Assembly (NCBI GenBank): GCA_016763735.1
Contig: JAESTE010000085.1
Location: forward strand, 1 to 8,914
Reading direction: 5' to 3'
Source: Nitrospinaceae bacterium
GTDB taxonomy: Bacteria; Nitrospinota; Nitrospinia; Nitrospinales; VA-1
DNA length: 8,914 nucleotides
Shown here: positions 1 through 7,821 of the stretch, one piece after another
Layout of the letters: each line of letters begins with the position of its first letter
Position numbering within the stretch: position 1 is the first letter of the stretch
Notes under the pieces: model-generated
Database searches by the model: none
Told to the model about the DNA's origin: nothing
The model's input: the letters and a program-made list of their open reading frames with translations, nothing else
Made by a program: the position numbers and the translations under genes

Positions 1-3000
1 AACCACAGGTACGTACCAGGGTTCTTGTACGTGCCGCCAGCATTGAAGAAGGCTTGGATGTACTCGCCTCCGCCAAATTCTTCAGTGTCGATCATATCTG
101 AACCTTCTTGATTCAGATGACGTCGCCACTGATGGCCGTCCAAATTGAACATCTGGTTTTGTTCGTTATGAGCACCAAAGATATTGATCATAACGTTATC
201 CCCTGCATGGGCTTTCAGAGTTGGTGTTGCAGGATCTTGATCTGCAGCAACACAAGCTGTGAACATGTTGCCAAGTTCACAACCCTCATCTTCCCGATAG
301 AGCCAAGGCTCCAGGCGATAGTTAACACCTGTCAGGCCCGCTACGTTTTGCAGGTAAGGCATGAAAGATGTACCGATGATATTGTCCTCATCCTGGAAAT
401 ACAGTGCGAAATCCCTGTAGTTCGAGAGATGTGAATTTTCAGGGTAAGACTTGTCGATGATAACGTCCGCTTTCCAAGAATTACCGAGAGATATATCTTT
501 CCCGGTTTCAGGATCGCGATACACCGAACCACGTGGGCCGATGATGATGCCACCGAACATACCATCACGAACGTTCGTCGTCAGGTTACCGAAGTCCCAG
601 ATCAACGCGCCATTGATTTTGAAACCAGGATGCGCGTAGTACTCGTAGTTCTTCGATTTACCCGGAGCAACCGTCTGGTCGCCTGGGTTATTCCCAACGT
701 TGATTCCCTGAGAAGTCAGAGGATCGAACGCCATATTGTTAACATGCATTGAAGCATTGCCCGCTTTCAAACGGTTGGTCAATTTGATTTTGACACAATC
801 GCCGATGTTGGCACGCAAGGTCAACGGATGTGGCATATGCCCATCTGTTGCGGCTTGCTTGGCTTCACCTTCGAGAGCAAAGATTTTACCCGCAGCATTT
901 GCGAGTAATAACTTACGCTCAAAGTCGACCTCGATTTCACCTTCCGTGTTGGCGTTGAAGTTCAACGCTTTATCAATCGCTACAACACTGAAGCTTTTAA
1001 CCGGTGCGCCTTTCGGACAAAGAACTTTCTTAACTTTCTTCTTAAATCCTTCGTTGCCCGGAAGCACTTTCAGGTCTTTTTGCAACTCATCGTGTACGCG
1101 GATGATACCCCACTCTCCTTCAGACAACTTAGAAGTTCTGCCGTCGTAGTAGAGATAGTCACCTGCCATGCCCTGATAACCACCTGCAGTGGTTGCCAAG
1201 TCATAACGTTCCGCAATACCAATATGAATCGTATTGGTAACACGTGAATCTTTGTCGTAACGCTCAGGGCGGTAGCCATGACCGGATACAACAAAGGTGT
1301 GTGTTTCATTTTGCATACCATGAAGGAGACGGAAAACAATATTGTCCCCTACATAAGCACGTAACATTGGAGTTGCAGGCTCACCGTGCACTTTACTATC
1401 GAACAACCTGGACGCGTCTTTATTATTCAAAAGACGTGAAGCCAAGGAAGCAGCACGGAAGTTGAACCCACCGCCAGTTGTATGCGTTCCGCCATTGAGA
1501 TGCGGGAAAGCAACTTCCAACATATCCGAAGGCATCTGGAAGGAAATCGACTGACCGGCAGCAATCGCGTTTTCACGAGTTAGCCCGGCAGGATTTCCTG
1601 CAGTAACCAGCTGTGCCGTATGTGGAACAGTGTCATGCAATTGCGCAACAAGCTCGCGGAAGCTACCATTTCGGCTATATGCGAAAGGTTCGGTTCCATG
1701 AATGTCGGCAACTGGACCACTGCGGATCTCCTCACCGGTTTCCGGATCGTGATACGTAGAACCCCAAGGCTCAACGATGGTAGATCCGATTCCGCCATGC
1801 GGCCAGGTGGTCGCACCAAACGCATGATCGTGCCAGAAAACCAGCCCAACATCTGCATCTACCCACCATCGGTAACGCACATACTCGGTGGTTACAATCT
1901 GGTTAGCTGCATGAGCATGAGTCATACCCTCACTAAAGGTGATGGTGTACTTACCATCTTTAGCTTCACCTTTGTTTGGATCAGGTGTGATGTTAGTGAT
2001 CCAGCGTGCGTCTTTACCATTAGGAACTTCGATACCAACAATGATATCAGCTCCAACATGGTAGGTCGGCGAACCCTTAGCCATTTGAATCTCGATCTTC
2101 GTGTCGCCTGGCTTCGTCGCCTTCAACAACTTGGAGTTCATCGGCATCGGCATACTGACATGATGACCGTCTTTCATCTTCTTGGTGAACTGCGTGTAAG
2201 ACCTCATGGACTGGTCATAAGAGAAACCAGTGATAACACCATCTGAAGCCTGATTGTCAAACTGGAAGAAATGCGGATGAATATTCACCTTAGACATTTG
2301 GAAGTTGGTGAAATCATCATCATCCCATTCACTGGACAACAACACATCAACGCAGTCATAAACGTTGGCACGAATGACAAGCGGAAAAGCCTTTTTAGGA
2401 TCAGCTTTAACCTCTGCCATTTCTTCATCAATCACATAGATCAAACCATACTTATCCACGATAGGTGGTGTTTTACCAACCGCTGGGGATAACTCGATCG
2501 GAGTGTTGATGAAATGCAGATTGTATTGCTTACGTCCTGCACCTGGAGGACAAAGGCTCCATCGCCCTTGCTCACCTGGTTTTGCAGGTGCACTGCTTTC
2601 AACATTGACGGGTCCTCGACCACTACCAGATTCAGATTTGGTAATGATGTCTGTATCCGTTCTCATATGGAAAGGCTCCAACCAGGGAGCGCCACCATGG
2701 TGTCGAGCAAACGGAACACGCTTACCAAAATGCGGATTCAAATGCGGCCAAGCAAGTTTGCCGTGTTGGTCAAACATGATCGGATGTCGTTTGCCTGGAT
2801 GTGGAGATTTATACTTAGGCCATTCGATAATGGTTTCACGCTCAGAGAGTACCTGATTGCCTTTCCAGTCGTAATCCCATACAGAACCATCATAGGCTTT
2901 GATCTGTTTGATTGGATCATCATAATGCCCAGGCTGCCCCTTTGGAGGAAGCATGTACTTAACCCAGTCTTTAATGTTAACGGTTGGATCATCTTTCGAC

Positions 3001-4766
3001 CAATCGCTTTTACCCTTATCAACAATGTGAAACTTCTTACCAAACCAGTCCATGGTTCTACCAACCAGCTTGTCTGAAGATTGTCCATGAGGAATGCGTC
3101 CCACACGATCAGGAAGTTCCTTAAGCGGGCGCATAACATCGGTGCTACCTGTAGGATAATTACCGTCCTGCAGAACGTTATAAACTCTCCAATATCCCCA
3201 CATGCCTGCAACATAGTGATGTGCTACATGGCAATGGAACAAGAAGTCACCTGCCAGGCGTTGACAAAGACCAGACCCACACTCAGTCTCAAGATCAACA
3301 ACTTCAGATGGACCAATAACTTTAACGTCAACACGGTCGGTCGTAGTACGAACAACAGGATACTTGACGGGGCCATCGTAAGCCGCACTGATGAGGTTGG
3401 CGATTTGCACTTCCCGTTTTGGGGAACGCGTCCAACGAATAGTACCACCATGTGGATGATGTGAATGGAACACTTCACCACCACCATGGATCAAACGGAA
3501 TTTTGCCGGATCGCCCAAATAAGAACGGGGAATCGTGGTCGGTGCATCTCCGAAGGTATAAGAACTATAAGCCAGTGATTCATCTTCGAAATGAAACTTC
3601 TTTTCTTGAACTGCCAAATTATTAATACCAAATGGCTCAGAGCGGAAGTTCAATGCTCTAGCAGAAGGACGATAAGCGTCTGTCTGCGGATCGCGCTGAG
3701 GAATCATTTCACCATGACGATTCAAGGGACGAAAAGATTCATCGCCGACTTCGTGATAAATCAGACCGAATTCACGAAAATCTCTTTCATCATCATTCAC
3801 GATCATAGCCATCCAGCCGCTTTCCAGCTTTTCGCCGGTCCAAGGATCGAGATAACGAGAACCTTTAGGCTCTACAACCATGGCACCGATCAAACCGAGA
3901 GAAGAAGGATCACGACCCGCATGGTTTTGAATCATGTGTCCGCCCTCTTGCTCATCAATAGGAATGTACCACTCGTATTCCTGTGTTTCGCCAGCAGGAA
4001 CAATTGCACCAGGGGTAGCAGCCGTATCAGGCTGACCTGTAGAGCTGATGATCATTGCAGAACCATTTACCTGAAAGCCTGCATCTTCATCTTCTAATTG
4101 GTTGGTGAATTTAATACGTAAGCAGTCGCCCTGATTTGCACGAATCATAAACGGTTGGATAGCATCTCCCTGAAGTCCGTTAGAAACAGCACCCGGGTCC
4201 AACGCGTCTTCACGAGCTGCCGCATTCTTTTCTTCTTCAGCTCGAACTCTAGCAATGTCCCTATCCAGAACATACATATAGCCCGGGTAGAAGTCGCCCC
4301 ATTGATTCAGGGTGATTTCTACGTTAATGGCTGAGACTTCGTAGGTTTTTGTAGAGGCGTTGCTCGGACAATGTGCGCCTCTGTATACCTTGGCCGCAGC
4401 TTCCGTAGGGCCAAGCAAATAACTTTGTCCCAATTGATGACCCGCCCAGGAATCGTGGAATCCGCCGCCTGCCGAAGCGGGACTGGCGTGTTCCTTGAGC
4501 TTTGATTTTAACTGATCCATAACCCTCATAAAGGTTTGGTCCAGCTTTTTTTGGCTACCTTCCAGCCCACTCATAACATCTTCATGCTCGAGTTGCTGAT
4601 CCAGCTTTTTCAGCCAATTGGGTCTGTCAACTGCTGCGTTTCCAGAGTCATGACTGCCATGCGAATGGTCGGTCGAAATTGCGCCAGCGGGAACAGAAAG
4701 TCCCAGGCTCAATAACACGACCGCAAGCGCATACCAGCTTTTCCACCCTTTTTTGACACGAATCAT
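1..4766 (-). CDS. Large secreted multicopper oxidase, MnxG/MofA-like (C-terminus beyond window)
   Basis: One frame stays open for 1588 codons from the ATG at 4766 to the left edge, with no stop. Residues 1-29 look like a Sec signal peptide (basic start, hydrophobic core, AGA cleavage site), followed by a His-rich DHSHGSH stretch, so the enzyme is probably exported. A full set of multicopper oxidase ligands is visible: HxxHxH at H434/H437/H439, HCHxxxHxxxxM at H511, C512, H513, H517 and M522 (type 1 copper), HPH at 830-832 and HDH at 979-981. Three related two-domain units can be seen. Each has a CPxx/DC cysteine pair (C133/C215, C739/C805, C1250/C1324) and a GS-x-Y-x-DPxTG signature (near 300, 1000 and 1411). 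Six cupredoxin domains at this size resemble MnxG and MofA, putative Mn(II) oxidases, but the substrate is inference. The last visible residues, PGTYLW, align with AGDFLF just before HCH in unit 1, so probably only a few tens of residues are missing. Confidence 0.9.
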   Translation of the reverse strand, partial: MIRVKKGWKSWYALAVVLLSLGLSVPAGAISTDHSHGSHDSGNAAVDRPNWLKKLDQQLEHEDVMSGLEGSQKKLDQTFMRVMDQLKSKLKEHASPASAGGGFHDSWAGHQLGQSYLLGPTEAAAKVYRGAHCPSNASTKTYEVSAINVEITLNQWGDFYPGYMYVLDRDIARVRAEEEKNAAAREDALDPGAVSNGLQGDAIQPFMIRANQGDCLRIKFTNQLEDEDAGFQVNGSAMIISSTGQPDTAATPGAIVPAGETQEYEWYIPIDEQEGGHMIQNHAGRDPSSLGLIGAMVVEPKGSRYLDPWTGEKLESGWMAMIVNDDERDFREFGLIYHEVGDESFRPLNRHGEMIPQRDPQTDAYRPSARALNFRSEPFGINNLAVQEKKFHFEDESLAYSSYTFGDAPTTIPRSYLGDPAKFRLIHGGGEVFHSHHPHGGTIRWTRSPKREVQIANLISAAYDGPVKYPVVRTTTDRVDVKVIGPSEVVDLETECGSGLCQRLAGDFLFHCHVAHHYVAGMWGYWRVYNVLQDGNYPTGSTDVMRPLKELPDRVGRIPHGQSSDKLVGRTMDWFGKKFHIVDKGKSDWSKDDPTVNIKDWVKYMLPPKGQPGHYDDPIKQIKAYDGSVWDYDWKGNQVLSERETIIEWPKYKSPHPGKRHPIMFDQHGKLAWPHLNPHFGKRVPFARHHGGAPWLEPFHMRTDTDIITKSESGSGRGPVNVESSAPAKPGEQGRWSLCPPGAGRKQYNLHFINTPIELSPAVGKTPPIVDKYGLIYVIDEEMAEVKADPKKAFPLVIRANVYDCVDVLLSSEWDDDDFTNFQMSKVNIHPHFFQFDNQASDGVITGFSYDQSMRSYTQFTKKMKDGHHVSMPMPMNSKLLKATKPGDTKIEIQMAKGSPTYHVGADIIVGIEVPNGKDARWITNITPDPNKGEAKDGKYTITFSEGMTHAHAANQIVTTEYVRYRWWVDADVGLVFWHDHAFGATTWPHGGIGSTIVEPWGSTYHDPETGEEIRSGPVADIHGTEPFAYSRNGSFRELVAQLHDTVPHTAQLVTAGNPAGLTRENAIAAGQSISFQMPSDMLEVAFPHLNGGTHTTGGGFNFRAASLASRLLNNKDASRLFDSKVHGEPATPMLRAYVGDNIVFRLLHGMQNETHTFVVSGHGYRPERYDKDSRVTNTIHIGIAERYDLATTAGGYQGMAGDYLYYDGRTSKLSEGEWGIIRVHDELQKDLKVLPGNEGFKKKVKKVLCPKGAPVKSFSVVAIDKALNFNANTEGEIEVDFERKLLLANAAGKIFALEGEAKQAATDGHMPHPLTLRANIGDCVKIKLTNRLKAGNASMHVNNMAFDPLTSQGINVGNNPGDQTVAPGKSKNYEYYAHPGFKINGALIWDFGNLTTNVRDGMFGGIIIGPRGSVYRDPETGKDISLGNSWKADVIIDKSYPENSHLSNYRDFALYFQDEDNIIGTSFMPYLQNVAGLTGVNYRLEPWLYREDEGCELGNMFTACVAADQDPATPTLKAHAGDNVMINIFGAHNEQNQMFNLDGHQWRRHLNQEGSDMIDTEEFGGGEYIQAFFNAGGTYKNPGTYLW

Positions 4767-4772
4767 TATCTA

Positions 4773-4778
4773 CCTCCT
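4773..4778 (-). promoter_or_regulatory. Strong Shine-Dalgarno site of the multicopper oxidase
   Basis: Read on the minus strand this is AGGAGG, six bases (TAGATA) before the ATG at 4766. It is the best ribosome binding site in the window and fixes the start of the oxidase gene. The protein beginning there opens with a good signal peptide, which supports the choice. Confidence 0.85.
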
Positions 4779-4837
4779 AGTAGAGCGTCTAAAAATGGAC
4801 AATAAAAAACAGTGATACGTAATGTATTTTTTTGGTA

Positions 4838-4876
4838 ATTGTGTGGCCTTATCCACCCCTTTTGGCGGGCCACAAT
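4838..4876 (-). promoter_or_regulatory. Hairpin in the leader region of the multicopper oxidase gene
   Basis: ATTGTGTGGCC (4838-4848) pairs with GGCCACAAT (4868-4876), with a two-base bulge. The 19-base interior can add a second short stem, CCACC against GGCGG with one mismatch. The element lies 72-110 bases upstream of the oxidase ATG, in the 214-base gap after htrA. No T-run follows it directly on either strand, so it does not look like a simple terminator. It could be an operator or a 5' untranslated structure. AT-rich sequence around 4880-4920 (TATATATAAG and TATAAG on the minus strand) could hold a promoter, but no clear -35/-10 pair is visible. Confidence 0.4.
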
Positions 4877-4980
4877 CTATTAACTCCTTATAATCAAAGG
4901 CTTATATATAATATTAAAATAGAACGGAATAATCCCTACGGGTACTGACCCCGCATTTCGGGTGGGCAACTTTAACAAAT

Positions 4981-6285
4981 TTAATTTTCCCTTACAAGCC
5001 CCAAATGGATTTTTTTATCATCTCTCAAGACCAGCAGAAAAACAGAGCCACCTTGATTCACCCCGCTCAAAACACTCTCGAATTCATGTTGATTTTCCAC
5101 CGTTTCGCCATTGACTGCCAAAATCTGGTCACCGACTTGCAAGCCCTTTGAGTCGGCATAACTTCCTGGCTTCACAGTAGCCACTTTTGGATTATTTTCA
5201 GCAAGAGGATCATCTGTTACCGAAAATCCCAAGGCCGAGGGATCGCGGGGAGTCAAAGAGGCCAAAAGGCTGATTTTCTTTTTCTTCGATTCAAGTTTCA
5301 CCGAAACCCTCTTAACTTTGCCGTTTCTCAAAATATCCAGATTGATGGTTTGTCCAGGAGTGATCGTGCCAATAATGCGGATCAGGGTATTCGGGGAGTC
5401 AACAACTGCGCCTCCAATTTTCAAAATAATATCTCCTACTTTCAATCCCGCTTGATGAGCCGGGTCGCCTTCAAAAACAGAAGTGACAACAACGCCTTTC
5501 CTGCTATTGTATTTTTTAGTCATCTCCTCGGGTAGCGGGTCGATGCCCACACCCAACCAACCGCGGTGCACTTCTCCGTGTTCCACTAATTCTGCAACAA
5601 TATGCGAAACCATATTTGATGGAATGGAGAAACCAATGCTTTGCGCATAATTAATGATAGCGGTATTGATGCCAATCACTTCGCCTTTAATATTCAGCAA
5701 CGGGCCACCGCTATTTCCAGGGTTGATCGAAGCATCGGTTTGGATGAAATCTTCATACCGGGAAAGGTTGACGTTCTCTCTTTTTAATCCACTGACAATT
5801 CCAAATGTGGTGGTATCGTTCAGCCCATAAGGGTTGCCCACCGCCACTACCAATTGCCCAACTCTGACCTTACTGGAGTCTGCAAACTTTACCTCCGTCA
5901 GCGGCTGAGTAGATTCGACCTGCACTACAGCGAGATCGGTATCTTCATCGGCACCTAAAACTTCACCGACAACCTTACTGCCATCTTTAAAAGTCACCAG
6001 TATCTTCAGAACATTACGCACCACATGGCTGTTAGTAACGATCAATCCTTTTTTTGCATTGAAGATAACACCCGCTCCTGCATTGGCAGGTCGACCTTTT
6101 CTCGGCAACCCCTGCCCCACAGCGCCTTTTGCTATATAAGGAGAAAGACTGACCACCGCCGGTCGAACTTTATCCGCCAACGCTACCAACTCCTGCTCAA
6201 CCTGCTCCAAAATTCCCGCACTGCTGGATTGCGCCAGTAGTAGGAAAGTTATTAATACGCAGATTTTTATAAGCGGATTGTTCAT
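4981..6285 (-). CDS. degP: Periplasmic serine protease HtrA/DegP-DegQ type (Do-like)
   Basis: This 434-residue protein is a trypsin-like serine protease/chaperone of envelope protein quality control. Residues 1-23 form a signal peptide ending in SSA. The protease domain spans about 30-235 and carries the full triad: H87 in TNSHVV, D117 in DTDLAVV and S192 in NPGNSGGPL. Two PDZ domains follow: PDZ1 at about 242-332, starting GWLGVGID, and PDZ2 at about 352-432, with GLQVGDQILAVNG. The length and two-PDZ layout match DegP/DegQ rather than DegS, which has one PDZ and a membrane anchor. The ATG at 6285 is chosen because the signal peptide begins there, although the Shine-Dalgarno is weak. The gene is transcribed away from cysH and toward the oxidase gene, 214 bases downstream on the same strand. 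A role in oxidase folding or turnover is inference. DegP and DegQ cannot be told apart here. Confidence 0.95.
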   Translation of the reverse strand: MNNPLIKICVLITFLLLAQSSSAGILEQVEQELVALADKVRPAVVSLSPYIAKGAVGQGLPRKGRPANAGAGVIFNAKKGLIVTNSHVVRNVLKILVTFKDGSKVVGEVLGADEDTDLAVVQVESTQPLTEVKFADSSKVRVGQLVVAVGNPYGLNDTTTFGIVSGLKRENVNLSRYEDFIQTDASINPGNSGGPLLNIKGEVIGINTAIINYAQSIGFSIPSNMVSHIVAELVEHGEVHRGWLGVGIDPLPEEMTKKYNSRKGVVVTSVFEGDPAHQAGLKVGDIILKIGGAVVDSPNTLIRIIGTITPGQTINLDILRNGKVKRVSVKLESKKKKISLLASLTPRDPSALGFSVTDDPLAENNPKVATVKPGSYADSKGLQVGDQILAVNGETVENQHEFESVLSGVNQGGSVFLLVLRDDKKIHLGLVREN

Positions 6286-6304
6286 AAATTATTTGGGTAG
6301 AAAG

Positions 6305-6355
6305 CAAGTGAACGGATTTCAGTAAAAAGCTTTTTCGAATCCGTACTTGATTTTT
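6305..6355 (+). terminator. Large dyad with T-run in the htrA-cysH divergent spacer (terminator-like)
   Basis: CAAGTGAACGGATT (6305-6318) pairs with AATCCGTACTTG (6338-6349), with a two-base bulge. Nested inside is the perfect palindrome AAAAAGCTTTTT (6324-6335). On the plus strand TTTTT (6351-6355) follows one base after the stem, the form of an intrinsic terminator. It sits 76 bases before cysH, so it could be a leader attenuator or a block to antisense reading from htrA. On the minus strand the same dyad would lie in the htrA leader, ending about 20 bases before its ATG. A second inverted repeat, TTTTTCA (6351-6357) with TGAAAAA (6367-6373), uses the same T-run and could compete with the first structure. 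Confidence 0.45.
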
Positions 6356-6431
6356 CAATTAGGCCGTGAAAAAGTAACTACTTGGCGTTTTTATATAAAC
6401 TATCTCTTTAACTGTCAAGCAGAACTGAATT

Positions 6432-7121
6432 ATGACTATCTCATCTAAAGACCTCGAAACCAAATCGGCAGAAGAACTGATCCAATGGGCTATGGACGAA
6501 TATGGCTTGAAAGCGGGCCTTGCTTGCAGTTTTGGCATGGAAGACATGGTTCTCATCGATATGATCGCCAAACTCAAACACCCGATTACCATCTTCACTC
6601 TTGATACCGGTCGTCTGCATGAGGAAACCTACGAAATAATGGAACGCGTACGGTCACATTACGGACTGGAAATCAAAACCTATTTCCCGGACTGCGAGCA
6701 GGTAGAAAAACTGGTACGAGGAAAAGGCTTCTTCTCCTTCAAAGAAAGTATCGAAAATCGAAAAGAATGCTGCGCAATTAGAAAGATTGAGCCTTTGAAT
6801 CGGGCATTGGCCGAACTCAATGCCTGGGTCACGGGACTAAGAAGAGATCAAGCGGTTACCCGCACCGAAACGCCAAAGGTTATAGAAGATGCCGACCACC
6901 CGCCTCTTATAAAAATTAATCCTCTGGCAGACTGGTCGCAAGAGCAGGTGGAATCCTATATCGAAAAACATAAGGTCCCCGTCAATGCTTTACATAAAAA
7001 GAATTATCCCAGTATAGGCTGTGCTCCCTGCACCCGCTCTATCGAGCCAGGCGAAGATATCCGCGCTGGAAGATGGTGGTGGGAAAACCCTGAGCATAAA
7101 GAGTGTGGCCTTCACCGCTGA
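6432..7121 (+). CDS. cysH: Assimilatory adenylyl-sulfate (APS/PAPS) reductase, 4Fe-4S type
   Basis: This 229-residue cytoplasmic enzyme reduces activated sulfate (APS or PAPS) to sulfite with electrons from thioredoxin or a similar donor, a step of sulfate assimilation toward cysteine. The nucleotide-binding SFGMED motif is at 33-38, followed by FTLDTGRLHEET at 55-66 and the GLRRDQ motif at 135-140. Cysteines C113/C114 (ECCAIRK) and C197/C200 (GCAPC) make the CC...CxxC cluster site, which in this family marks the iron-sulfur, usually APS-using, branch as opposed to the cluster-free PAPS reductase of E. coli. The catalytic cysteine is C225 in the C-terminal ECGLH. The length is normal for the family and the protein appears complete. 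No sulfurylase or sulfite reductase gene is adjacent in the window. The Shine-Dalgarno before the ATG is weak; the first conserved residues follow it closely, so the start is reasonable. Confidence 0.95.
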   Translation: MTISSKDLETKSAEELIQWAMDEYGLKAGLACSFGMEDMVLIDMIAKLKHPITIFTLDTGRLHEETYEIMERVRSHYGLEIKTYFPDCEQVEKLVRGKGFFSFKESIENRKECCAIRKIEPLNRALAELNAWVTGLRRDQAVTRTETPKVIEDADHPPLIKINPLADWSQEQVESYIEKHKVPVNALHKKNYPSIGCAPCTRSIEPGEDIRAGRWWWENPEHKECGLHR

Positions 7122-7128
7122 CCAACTA

Positions 7129-7165
7129 GCGGGCAGGCCCCGCAGCCTAAAGGTCTATTCTTTTT
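7129..7165 (+). terminator. cysH: Possible weak terminator after cysH
   Basis: GCGGG (7129-7133) and CCCGC (7139-7143) can form a five-pair stem with a five-base loop, eight bases after the cysH stop. A pyrimidine-rich stretch with TTTTT (7161-7165) comes only some 17 bases later, so this is a poor intrinsic terminator. It sits in the short convergent gap between cysH and the ecfT remnant. Confidence 0.25.
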
Positions 7166-7212
7166 CAGCGATACAATTCCTTCTAAGCCTTCGGGACTAA
7201 TTTCATTCCTCA

Positions 7213-7729
7213 TTAGAGTCCAGTGTCACTCTGGTGAATGTAGTCCGGGATATTCGAAAACACCGAAACTATAAAAGGCACAACCTGTTTAACAGCTATC
7301 TGAAGAAACTCTTTTAACTTTCGCCCCAATTTGCCTTTAAAGAATATCAAGCTGTCCAATCCTGTCAAAAAATCAGAGGTGGTTTTTATCAACACCATTG
7401 AAAACAGCACGACAATAACCAGTCGAGAACAAGACTCTATAGCAAGAACCAAGCCTTCTACTGAAATGCTGAAGGGTATCCATGCAGACAAATCCAAATA
7501 ATAACCAGGTCAGTTTCCGCATCGTCAAATAAATTTCCCGACCAGAAATATTCGCCATCCAGGCCAAACCCAGCAGCATTAAAACAACAAACAAGACTCC
7601 ATCTCCCGTCCCGGACAGGGCAAGCAAGACCAGTGTCCCACATATTTTATAATCGGCTCGCATACGATGCATACAGGTTGTGCCTGGAACAAACCTACCG
7701 ACAATTGGAGAAAACAGTTTTTTGCTCAT
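7213..7729 (-). pseudogene. EcfT/CbiQ-like energy-coupling factor transporter membrane component, frameshifted
   Basis: Two overlapping minus-strand frames together read as one membrane protein. The first, from the ATG at 7729, begins MSKKLF and contains VPGTTCMHRMRADYK, matching the PG-x-S-x-x-HRLDPRxK start of EcfT/CbiQ proteins. Hydrophobic segments follow, ending in LLFGFVCM. The frame then turns to nonsense. The next frame carries on with AWIPFSISVEGLVLAIE, a membrane stretch and VLIKTTSDFL, again typical of EcfT, and ends at 7213. The switch equals one extra base (or two missing) near 7470-7497. EcfT is the scaffold membrane subunit of ECF importers for vitamins, cobalt or nickel. The joined product of about 170 residues is shorter than the usual 230-270, so the C-terminus may also be lost. 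No ATPase or substrate-binding partner is adjacent. The gene is either a decayed relic or a real gene with a sequencing error. Confidence 0.6.
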
Positions 7730-7821
7730 CTTTTCGCAATCTTAAAAAACACCACTTGAATGCCGCTTGAACCTCGGCTCAGGTTATGGAATGATTATCA
7801 ATTACTAAAATAAAGATATCT

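Noticed and set aside
108..4097. Several plus-strand and alternative minus-strand open frames of 60-208 codons inside the oxidase gene
   Set aside because: They lie wholly within the 1588-codon oxidase frame, have no recognisable domains and lack good ribosome sites; they are shadows of that gene.
4941..4966. Small GC-rich inverted repeat (CCCG/CGGG) just downstream of htrA as its terminator
   Set aside because: Only four base pairs, and no T-run follows on the minus strand.
7194..7221. Inverted repeat GGACTAAT/ATTAGAGTCC near the end of the ecfT remnant
   Set aside because: The stem needs a bulge, overlaps the stop codon and has no T-run, so terminator function is not supported.
7787..7805. 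Fur-box-like sequence (AATGATTATCAATT) between the ecfT remnant and the HD gene
   Set aside because: It matches only 12 of 19 consensus positions in AT-rich DNA, and it is too close to chance to call.
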